From: an uncultured Acidaminococcus sp.
Lineage (GTDB): Bacteria; Bacillota_C; Negativicutes; Acidaminococcales; Acidaminococcaceae
Assembly (NCBI GenBank): GCA_900314165.1
Contig: OMUE01000002.1
Coordinates: 1-22,659, forward strand
Direction: 5' to 3'
Length of the DNA: 22,659 bases
Shown: positions 15,497 to 21,202 of the stretch, one piece after another
How the letters are laid out: the number at the start of each line of letters is the position of its first letter
Numbering within the stretch: the stretch's first letter is position 1
The notes under the pieces: model-generated
What the model saw: only the letters and a program-made list of their open reading frames with translations
The model's database searches: none
What the model was told of the DNA's origin: nothing
Translations under genes and position numbers: made by a program

Positions 15497-16315
15497 TTGA
15501 TTAACCATATTGAGACTGTGACATTCAGTCCTACCGGACATACGAAAAGACTAGCTGAGACAATGGGCCGCATTCTTTCCAAACAATTGGATGTGCCCCT
15601 GACCTGCACGGATTTTACCCTCCCTAAAGACCAAGGTGTAGAGCATTATTATGGCCCTCATACCCTGGTTATTTTCGCTATGCCTACCTATGCCGGGCGG
15701 ATCCCTAACAAGGCACTGCCTTTTGTGCAGACCATGTTCAGAGCGGACGAAGCCCCTACCGTAGCGATTGTAAGCTATGGCAACCGCAGCTACGACAGTT
15801 CCCTGACAGAATTGCGGGACGAGTTGGCGAAAAAGAAATTTATTGTTTTCGCAGCCGGTGCTTTTGCCATGCCCCATGCTTTTGCTGACATTGGCATAGA
15901 ACACCCCACAGCAGAAGATTGGACTGTATTTGACCGCCTTGTGCAGGGCGTTCTAGATACCCTGGTCCAGGATAAGCCTCTGCAGCAGGTAGTCATTAAC
16001 GGAGATGCTCCTGTAGCGCCCTACTATATTCCTATGGGCGAAGACGGTCAGCCGGCAAAATTCCTAAAGGCAAAGCCAAAAACTTATAGTTCCCGCTGTG
16101 ACCATTGCGGCCTCTGTGCCAAAGTCTGCCCCATGGGTTCTATTTCCTTTGACAATACGGATGAAGTGCCGGGCATCTGTATAAAATGTCAGGCCTGTGT
16201 CCGCTACTGTCCCAACGATGCCAAATATTTCGATGATCCTCGCTTCCTGTCCCACAAAGCCATGTTGGAAAAGAATTACCAGAGGTTGGCTAAGTCTGAG
16301 ATCTTTTTACCGTAG
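15497..16315 (+). CDS. Flavodoxin-ferredoxin fusion protein (EFR1 family ferrodoxin)
   Basis: 272 residues in two parts. The N-terminal flavodoxin-like domain has the FMN phosphate loop FSPTGHTKRLAE (10-21) and AMPTYAGRIPNK. The C-terminal domain has two [4Fe-4S] motifs, C201-x2-C-x2-C-x3-C211-P and C228-x2-C-x2-C-x3-C238-P, with all eight cysteines intact. It is a soluble electron carrier joining flavin to low-potential clusters, common in strict anaerobes. The start is a TTG at 15497, fixed by an AAGGAGG at 15482-15488 eight bases upstream. A possible promoter (TTTAAA, 17 bases, TATACT at 15433-15438) lies in the gap. A terminator at 16397-16445 ends this single-gene unit. Its partner enzyme is unknown; the nearby nitroreductase is one candidate. 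Confidence 0.88.
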   Translation: MINHIETVTFSPTGHTKRLAETMGRILSKQLDVPLTCTDFTLPKDQGVEHYYGPHTLVIFAMPTYAGRIPNKALPFVQTMFRADEAPTVAIVSYGNRSYDSSLTELRDELAKKKFIVFAAGAFAMPHAFADIGIEHPTAEDWTVFDRLVQGVLDTLVQDKPLQQVVINGDAPVAPYYIPMGEDGQPAKFLKAKPKTYSSRCDHCGLCAKVCPMGSISFDNTDEVPGICIKCQACVRYCPNDAKYFDDPRFLSHKAMLEKNYQRLAKSEIFLP

Positions 16316-16345
16316 ATATAATAGTAAAAAGGGCTATGAAATAAT

Positions 16346-16375
16346 AGTGAAAAGAGAACAGTGAACAGTGAAAAG
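16346..16375 (+). repeat. Degenerate 7-bp tandem repeat tract
   Basis: Four imperfect units of the pattern AGTGAAM (AGTGAAA, AGAGAAC, AGTGAAC, AGTGAAA) directly after the EFR1 gene. The same 7-base periodicity (AGYGAAG) is seen at 16484-16506, 18131-18160 and 19618-19643, so this is one of four related intergenic tracts. Confidence 0.7.
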
Positions 16376-16390
16376 CGGCCACATGGCGGC

Positions 16391-16521
16391 ATAAGTAAGA
16401 GGCTGTGAAAGCATGAGAAACCCATTTTTTCACAGCCTCTTTTTATTGTCAGCATGGCTGACTTCCTTGCCCGCCGCAGGCGCCTCTTCACTCTTCGCTC
16501 TTCACTATTTTTCCACAGCTT
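16391..16521 (-). repeat. Dispersed intergenic repeat, copy A
   Basis: Read on the minus strand: an AGCTGTGGAAAA arm, three AGYGAAG units, a 51-base core (16439-16489) and a hairpin with a GAGGCTGTGAAA stem. The core is identical to 18155-18205 in the opposite orientation. The core contains the small palindrome GTCAGCCATGCTGAC. It has no coding potential of note. It fills most of the gap between the EFR1 and nitroreductase genes. Confidence 0.88.
16397..16445 (+). terminator. Rho-independent terminator of the EFR1 gene
   Basis: AAGAGGCTGTGAAA (16397-16410) pairs with TTTCACAGCCTCTT (16428-16441) and is followed by TTTT. It ends the plus-strand EFR1 transcript and forms the outer end of repeat copy A. 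Confidence 0.85.
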
Positions 16522-16526
16522 TTTTA

Positions 16527-17057
16527 TTAAGATAACGCATACACTCTATGTTCTTTTCTGAGCGGCGCTACAGGCACATCGCCCTTTACGTAGCCTACGA
16601 CACAATGGCCGATGCCTTCGTAGTCTCCTTGGATGCCCAGGGATTTCAGCAGGGCCTTGCCTTCCGGTAGATCGAATTCTTCCTTGGCCCGGTGAATCCA
16701 GCAGCTGCCCAGGCCCAGGGAATGGGCGGCTAACAGCATATTACCCATGACCAGGCTGCCATCATATATAGCTGTAGGCCGGGCTTTATTAGCCAGCACT
16801 ACCAGCACTACAGGAGCCCCATAGAACGGATCAAAGCCCTCGTCCCAGCCCCCGATCTGGCAATTCAGTTTAGACAGGCGGTCCCGCATGGCCTTATTCG
16901 TAATCTTCAGGATGATGGTATCCTGGGCGCCACGGCCGCTGGGGGCATAGAGCCCCGCTTTCACGATTTCGTTCAACATTTCCTCCGGTACTGTATCCGG
17001 TTTAAAGCTGCGGATGCTTCTCCGCAGCTGCATCGCTTCCAATACTTCATTATTCAT
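16527..17057 (-). CDS. Nitroreductase family protein (FMN-dependent)
   Basis: 176 residues from the ATG at 17057, which follows AAGGAG; the longer in-frame start at 17171 lacks a site and would add 38 non-family residues. The FMN-binding RRSIRSF is at 12-18 and APSGRGAQ at 38-45. GSCWIHRAKEEF (117-128) and the C-terminal HCVVGYVKGD are typical of the short clostridial-type nitroreductases. The enzyme reduces nitroaromatics, quinones or flavins with NAD(P)H, and its natural substrate is seldom known. It is divergent from the secreted-protein gene at 17197 and flanked by repeat copy A. A likely extended -10 (TGGTATGAT) lies about 30 bases upstream of the start. Confidence 0.9.
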   Translation of the reverse strand: MNNEVLEAMQLRRSIRSFKPDTVPEEMLNEIVKAGLYAPSGRGAQDTIILKITNKAMRDRLSKLNCQIGGWDEGFDPFYGAPVVLVVLANKARPTAIYDGSLVMGNMLLAAHSLGLGSCWIHRAKEEFDLPEGKALLKSLGIQGDYEGIGHCVVGYVKGDVPVAPLRKEHRVYALS

Positions 17058-17156
17058 GCAATCATCTCCTTCCGATACTTCTAAGCATATCATACCATAA
17101 AAATAAGATTTTATATACGCCTGCCAATTTCTCACAAGATGTTCATTTGACAATCC

Positions 17157-17171
17157 TTGCACTTTGTGCAA
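17157..17171. promoter_or_regulatory. Perfect palindrome, candidate operator
   Basis: TTGCACTTTGTGCAA is a perfect 15-base dyad (TTGCAC, 3-base spacer, GTGCAA) directly downstream of a TTGACA (17147-17152) that could be the -35 box of the secreted-protein gene. A protein bound here would block that promoter. The half-site is the same TTGCAC that recurs in the region 4045-4185. Confidence 0.55.
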
Positions 17172-17196
17172 TCCTATTTTAAAAGGAGGCTATCAT

Positions 17197-18111
17197 ATGA
17201 ATTTCTTAGCGAATATAAAGAAGATCGGTGCCACCCTGGCGCTGTGCCTGTGCCTGACACCTCTGACCCAGGCTGCCACCATCAATCGCCCGGCTCTGGA
17301 GGACTTTCTCCGGGCCCAGGAAACCACCCAGAAGCAGGACAAAATCCAATATGAAGTGAAGGCTACGTTGTTCTCTCCTCTGGGAGTGGGCAACTTCGTC
17401 ATGGATGGCAATATCCTAAAAGACCCGGTGGACAAGAAGACGAATCAGCAGGAAGCCCATGCGGACGGCCGCGGTCACGCCGAACTAGCCCTTCTGACGG
17501 GATACAAATTCCGCTCCCCGGACTATTCTTATTATGCAGCGGCAGAAAATAATCTGCTGGTCCAATACGTAAAAACCGGTAACACCTGGAAGAAAGCCCT
17601 GACCCCTGTATCCCTGACAGTCCAGCCCAAAGAAAAACATGACTACAAGACCCTGCGGAAGCGGGTGCTGGAAGCCCAGGTCACCACAGACTCCCCGTCA
17701 GAACGGACCATCAAGCTGACCCTGGATGCTAAAGAAATCTTCAAGGCCCAGGAGAAAAAAGATGGCAAGGTGCCTGCGAAAAAGTCAAAGGAAGACAAGG
17801 AATGGGACGCCATCCTGGACCAGATCCGGGAATTGTCCTACATGGCTACCATAGACAAGGAAAGCAACAGGCTGACCTCCGTATCCCTGGACCTGACGCC
17901 CATCCTCAGGACTACCGGTCTTTCTGCCCTCTCTGCGGCCCAAAACCAGATGAAGCTGACTCCGGAGCAGCGCCAGATGGCAGAAGCCCTGATCAGTACT
18001 TCTTCCCTTGGCCTCACCGTCAACCTGAAGTACGATCCGAAGAAGGCCCCCAAATTCCCTGAAGGCGCCAAGAAAGCCAAAGAAGTCAAGATTAGCGAGC
18101 TGTTTAAATAA
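17197..18111 (+). CDS. Secreted protein of unknown function
   Basis: 304 residues. The start at 17197 follows AAAAGGAGG; it is preferred to an upstream in-frame ATG with no site. A signal peptide is clear: basic NIKKIG, a hydrophobic stretch ATLALCLCLTPL and a likely cut after TQA (residues 24-26), giving export to the periplasm. No lipobox is in the right place. The mature part is rich in Lys and alternates strand-like segments with a charged linker (about 180-205). The final third, with NRLTSVSLDLTPILR and SLGLTVNLKYDP, looks like a beta-sheet protein of the LolA/LppX or DUF6612 kind, but this is only an impression. It is monocistronic and ends at the terminator in repeat copy B. Confidence 0.8.
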   Translation: MNFLANIKKIGATLALCLCLTPLTQAATINRPALEDFLRAQETTQKQDKIQYEVKATLFSPLGVGNFVMDGNILKDPVDKKTNQQEAHADGRGHAELALLTGYKFRSPDYSYYAAAENNLLVQYVKTGNTWKKALTPVSLTVQPKEKHDYKTLRKRVLEAQVTTDSPSERTIKLTLDAKEIFKAQEKKDGKVPAKKSKEDKEWDAILDQIRELSYMATIDKESNRLTSVSLDLTPILRTTGLSALSAAQNQMKLTPEQRQMAEALISTSSLGLTVNLKYDPKKAPKFPEGAKKAKEVKISELFK

Positions 18112-18114
18112 AAA

Positions 18115-18205
18115 TGAGCTGTGAAAAAATAGCGAAGAGCGAAAAGTGAAGAGCGAAGAGGCGCCTGCGGCGGGCAAGGAAGTCAGCCATGCTGACAATA
18201 AAAAG
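18115..18205 (+). repeat. Dispersed intergenic repeat, copy B
   Basis: GAGCTGTGAAAAA, then four AGYGAAR units (18131-18160), then a 51-base core (18155-18205) identical to the complement of 16439-16489. It runs straight into a terminator whose stem again begins GGAGCTGTGAAAA, so the element is bounded by a direct repeat of GAGCTGTGAAAA. Copies A and B are inverted and enclose the nitroreductase and secreted-protein genes. Confidence 0.9.
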
Positions 18206-18239
18206 GAGCTGTGAAAATCATTTTTTCACAGCTCCTTTT
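18201..18239. terminator. Bidirectional rho-independent terminator
   Basis: A 17-bp perfect stem (18201-18217 with 18223-18239) with a 5-base loop. T-runs follow on both strands (CCTTTTA on plus, CCTTTTTATT on minus). It can end both the secreted-protein gene and the convergent niaR gene, whose stop codon is three bases away. Confidence 0.88.
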
Positions 18240-18241
18240 AC

Positions 18242-18763
18242 TTATTTCGCGGCCTGATACAGCACTCCCAGTTTAGCCAGGGCTTCCCGTACGGCCTGCA
18301 TTTCTTCCGGCGTACGAGTCTCCACCAAATGCGTGTGAATCCCGTTGGAAATACTGGACAAAAGGGGAGCCTTACTTTCTTTCATCTTCGTCATATACAG
18401 TTCTACATCCCGCCGGGAACGCAGATTCAGCTGGCCTTCCAGGAAGCCATACATTTCATGTTCTACAATCACATTATGGACGCAGCCGCCATTATCCACA
18501 ATAGCCAGCAGTTCAGCTTCTACCTGATTCTCATCGTGGCGGCAGACAAAGTTTTCCGTCACGCTGGTTTTTTCCCGTTTCTGGAGGCTGTAACCTCTGG
18601 GGGTAGAGATAATAGGAAGGCCTTTAGCCCGCAGAAGGGCAATATCCCCTACCACAATCTGCCGGCTGACACCAAACTTTTCTGCCAGGGCCGTGCCCGT
18701 CACAGATTTCTTAGCTTTCTGCAAAATATCCAGAATATGTTTCCGTCTTTCTTCATTATCCAT
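18242..18763 (-). CDS. niaR: NiaR-type transcriptional repressor of NAD biosynthesis (HTH-11 and 3H domain)
   Basis: 173 residues. An N-terminal winged helix (1-58, GTALAEKFGVSRQIVVGDIALL) is followed by a 3H domain with its conserved histidines, H76 in CRHDENQ, H96 and H102 in VHNVIVEHEMYG, and H143/H145 in GIHTHLVE. Known NiaR (YrxA) proteins bind nicotinic acid with a metal at these histidines and repress niacin uptake and NAD synthesis genes. None of its usual targets is in the window. The ATG lies one base after the glutamate racemase stop codon, with its GAAGGA site inside that gene, so the two are co-transcribed. The gene ends at the shared terminator at 18201-18239. Confidence 0.9.
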   Translation of the reverse strand: MDNEERRKHILDILQKAKKSVTGTALAEKFGVSRQIVVGDIALLRAKGLPIISTPRGYSLQKREKTSVTENFVCRHDENQVEAELLAIVDNGGCVHNVIVEHEMYGFLEGQLNLRSRRDVELYMTKMKESKAPLLSSISNGIHTHLVETRTPEEMQAVREALAKLGVLYQAAK

Positions 18764-18764
18764 G

Positions 18765-19565
18765 TTAATCCTTCAAATCAATGAGTTTGAAATCACAGGT
18801 ATCCAGATCCATCATCCTGGCTGTCAGTCGTTTGCCCCGTTCCAGATCCGCCGTAAAGCAGATTTCCGTATGGCCCTTGCCTTCCGTTTTCAACAGTCCT
18901 TTGGCTGCCAAGTTGGCCATGGCGTATTTAGACGTCATTTCTGCCGGATCCAGGATCGTGATCCTAGGACCGAATTCATCCTTTACTTCTTTCAGGATGA
19001 ACGGATAGTGAGTGCAGCACAACAGTACCGTATCCACATCATGAGCTTTCAGCTTTTCTGCATATTCGTGGACAGCCGCCTTCAGTTCCAGACTGCCAAA
19101 CTTTTCCCCTTCAATCAGGGGTACAAATTTAGGGCAGCCCTGCCCGAACACCTGGATGCCGGGATCCAGTTCTTCAATTTCCCGTTTATGAGCACCGGTG
19201 GACACTGTAAAATCCGTAGCCAGAAAGCCCACCCGATTGTTTTTCGTAATGCCCTGCACCATATGTGAACCTTTTGCCATGCCAATGACATCAAAGTCGT
19301 AGTTCCCTTTAATGACATCGATGCCCAACACCGTAATGGTATTGCAGGCAACCACTAATTCTTTAATATGGCGCCGATTCAAATAAGCCGTCATATCCCC
19401 TACAAAGTCTGTAATCTGCTGCCGGGACCGGTTGCCATAAGGCGTCCGTTCCGTATCGCCAATGAATATAAAATCTTCCTGGGGCATCATGACCTGCAGC
19501 CACTTCAGGACAGTCAGCCCACCTACGCCGGAATCTATTACACCAATGGGTTGTGATTTATCCAT
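18765..19565 (-). CDS. murI: Glutamate racemase (aspartate/glutamate racemase family)
   Basis: 266 residues from the ATG at 19565, which has an AGGAGGT site; a longer frame to 19766 runs through a terminator and repeat and is rejected. DSGVGGLTVL (11-20), GDTERTPYG (37-44) and the two catalytic cysteines C74 (VACNTITV) and C184 (CCTHYPF) are present. The enzyme interconverts L- and D-glutamate for peptidoglycan. Some positions are unusual: the normally conserved CNTAS/T reads CNTIT, LGCTHYP reads LCCTHYP, and the mid-protein VxPG region reads GMAKGS. It may therefore be a divergent paralogue rather than the essential MurI. It is the first gene of a racemase-niaR pair and lies downstream of glutamate dehydrogenase. 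Confidence 0.82.
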   Translation of the reverse strand: MDKSQPIGVIDSGVGGLTVLKWLQVMMPQEDFIFIGDTERTPYGNRSRQQITDFVGDMTAYLNRRHIKELVVACNTITVLGIDVIKGNYDFDVIGMAKGSHMVQGITKNNRVGFLATDFTVSTGAHKREIEELDPGIQVFGQGCPKFVPLIEGEKFGSLELKAAVHEYAEKLKAHDVDTVLLCCTHYPFILKEVKDEFGPRITILDPAEMTSKYAMANLAAKGLLKTEGKGHTEICFTADLERGKRLTARMMDLDTCDFKLIDLKD

Positions 19566-19617
19566 GATTGTACCTCCTGCGTTTCTCTTTTTCTTGAACT
19601 TTAAGTTTACCATAAAT

Positions 19618-19710
19618 GGAGCGAAGAGTGAAGAGCGAAGAGGGGTCCCCTGGACAATCGTGAAACATGCAAAACTTGAAGAGGCGTGCCAACCGCAGGG
19701 CAAACGCCCG
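19618..19710 (+). repeat. Partial, diverged copy C of the intergenic repeat
   Basis: Begins with three AGYGAAG units (19618-19643). After an unrelated stretch, GAAGAGGCGTGCCAACCGCAGGGCAA-like sequence (19678-19703) resembles the start of the 51-base core of copies A and B. It ends at the glutamate dehydrogenase terminator, as copies A and B also end at terminators. Confidence 0.6.
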
Positions 19711-19711
19711 T

Positions 19712-19749
19712 AAAAAAGCAGGAGCTGCTTTTGGCAGCTCCTGCTTTTT
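19712..19749 (-). terminator. Rho-independent terminator of glutamate dehydrogenase
   Basis: AAAAAGCAGGAGCTGC (19713-19728) pairs with GCAGCTCCTGCTTTTT (19734-19749) over a 5-base loop. On the minus strand the hairpin is followed by TTTTTTA. It lies 43 bases after the gdh stop codon. The plus strand also has a T-run, so it can act both ways. Confidence 0.9.
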
Positions 19750-19791
19750 GTGCTTTGTGCAAGCACAGGGTCCGTTTATAGGGTCCTGAGA

Positions 19792-21030
19792 TTAGATGAT
19801 ACCTCTCAGTTTCAGAGGTTCGGTAACAGCTTCCAGATATACGATGTAAGCGCCTACACGCATGGTGGTATTGTACTTCTTAGCAGCTTGATATACTTTG
19901 TCGAAGGCTTTAACCATCATCTGGCGTTGTCTTTCAACAACTTCTTCTTCAGTCCAGAAGTATCTGTACAGGTTTTGTACCCATTCGAAGTAGGATACGG
20001 TTACGCCGCCGCCGTTAGCCAGTACATCGGGAACAACGGGGATACCTCTCTTAGCCAGGATGACGTCAGCTTCAGCATCGGTGGGGCCGTTAGCAGCTTC
20101 AACGATGATATGAGCTTTGATCTTGTCAGCGTTCTTAGCGGTGATCTGCAGTTCCAGAGCAGCAGGAATCAGGACGGTAACTTCTTGTTCCAGAACTTCT
20201 TCGTTGCTGATAGGAGTGGAACCAGGATAGCCAGCGATAACGCCGCCATTCTTCTTAGCATAAGCTTCTACGTCTTCAGGATCGAAGCCGTCAGCTTTGT
20301 AGATGCCACCGCTGATATCGCTCAGAGCAACGATCTTCAGGCCTTCAGCCTTAGCGCATTTAGCGGTCCAGCTGCCTACGTTACCAAAGCCTTGGATAGC
20401 CAGGGTAGCGTCTTCCGGTTTAATGCCTTCTTTTTTCAGGATTTCCAGAGTTGCGGTAATAACGCCACGGCCGGTAGCAGAAGTTCTGCCCAGGGAACCG
20501 CCCATGCTGATTGCTTTACCGGTGATAAAGCCAGGGCAGGGTTGGCAGTTGATCTTGGAGAATTCATCCATCATCCAAGCCATGATTTGAGCGTTGGTAT
20601 TCACATCAGGAGCAGGAATATCTTTCTTTTCGCCAATTACAGGAGCAATCTTGTCAATGTAGCCACGAGTAATCTTTTCCAGTTCGTTCTTGGACACTTT
20701 GCGGGGATCGACGATTACGCCGCCCTTAGCGCCACCATAAGGCAGACCGGCAATAGCGCATTTTGTAGCCATCCAGAAGCCCAAAGTCTTAACTTCGTCC
20801 ATGGTAACATTCTGATGGAAACGAACGCCACCTTTGCCAGGTCCGAGAATCGTGCTGTTCAGAGAACGATAGCCAGTGAATACTTGTACAGTGCCATCAT
20901 CCATCTTAACAGGGATGCTCACTTCCACGGTGCGTTCGGGTTGAGAAATTACAGCTTCTACTGCAGGATCCAGATTGATTAATTTTGCGGCAGTGTCCAT
21001 CGGAATTTTAGACATTTCAAATAAGCTCAT
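19792..21030 (-). CDS. gdhA: Glutamate dehydrogenase (probably NAD-specific)
   Basis: 412 residues, of the short bacterial/archaeal Glu/Leu/Phe/Val dehydrogenase type. GPGKGGVRFHQ (63-73), K90 in MATKCAIAG and catalytic K102 in PYGGAKGGVIVDP form the glutamate site. The NAD domain has GFGNVGSW (214-221), and D238 in ALSDISGG after the second strand favours NAD over NADP. It oxidises glutamate to 2-oxoglutarate and ammonia. In glutamate-fermenting Acidaminococcaceae this opens the 2-hydroxyglutarate pathway, so the gene is probably highly expressed; its codon choice is more uniform than its neighbours'. The ATG at 21030 follows AGGAGG. It is monocistronic, with its own promoter region at 21078-21128 and terminator at 19712-19749. 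Confidence 0.95.
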   Translation of the reverse strand: MSLFEMSKIPMDTAAKLINLDPAVEAVISQPERTVEVSIPVKMDDGTVQVFTGYRSLNSTILGPGKGGVRFHQNVTMDEVKTLGFWMATKCAIAGLPYGGAKGGVIVDPRKVSKNELEKITRGYIDKIAPVIGEKKDIPAPDVNTNAQIMAWMMDEFSKINCQPCPGFITGKAISMGGSLGRTSATGRGVITATLEILKKEGIKPEDATLAIQGFGNVGSWTAKCAKAEGLKIVALSDISGGIYKADGFDPEDVEAYAKKNGGVIAGYPGSTPISNEEVLEQEVTVLIPAALELQITAKNADKIKAHIIVEAANGPTDAEADVILAKRGIPVVPDVLANGGGVTVSYFEWVQNLYRYFWTEEEVVERQRQMMVKAFDKVYQAAKKYNTTMRVGAYIVYLEAVTEPLKLRGII

Positions 21031-21077
21031 TGTAGCGCCTCCTAAAATATTGGGGTCTCAGGAACCCTTACAAACAC

Positions 21078-21128
21078 ATTATAGCATGGTTCAGAATTTT
21101 CGGCATTGTTTTTTGTATTTTGTATACA
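21078..21128 (-). promoter_or_regulatory. Glutamate dehydrogenase promoter with upstream palindrome
   Basis: On the minus strand an extended -10, TGCTATAAT (TATAAT at 21078-21083), lies about 50 bases before the gdh start; the -35 is poor. The perfect palindrome TTGTATACAA sits at 21119-21128, near -50. Such dyads are typical operators of GntR/FadR-type regulators. The weak -35 with an upstream dyad suggests activation, but this is inference. Confidence 0.55.
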
Positions 21129-21139
21129 ATTTGAACTGA

Positions 21140-21196
21140 AAAAGAAAAAGTACACAATTAAGAGACATGGGCATTTTATGTCATAATTGTGTACTT
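21140..21196 (-). terminator. Rho-independent terminator of the HD-domain gene
   Basis: A 13-bp outer stem (21148-21160 with 21184-21196) and an inner GACAT/ATGTC stem (21164-21168 with 21178-21182). On the minus strand they are followed by TTTTTCTTTTT. The hairpin begins a few bases after the HD-protein stop codon. Confidence 0.9.
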
Positions 21197-21202
21197 CCGG
21201 CT

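Noticed and set aside
16346..19643. CRISPR array suggested by short regular repeats
   Set aside because: Units are 7 bases with no unique spacers and no cas genes; they are simple tandem repeats within a dispersed intergenic element.
19566..19766. N-terminal extension of the glutamate racemase to 19766
   Set aside because: It crosses the 7-bp repeat tract and the glutamate dehydrogenase terminator; the ATG at 19565 has an excellent AGGAGGT and fits the family length.
19750..20982. A 410-codon open frame on the plus strand opposite glutamate dehydrogenase
   Set aside because: Antisense artefact of a gene with biased codon use; the glutamate dehydrogenase on the other strand is certain.
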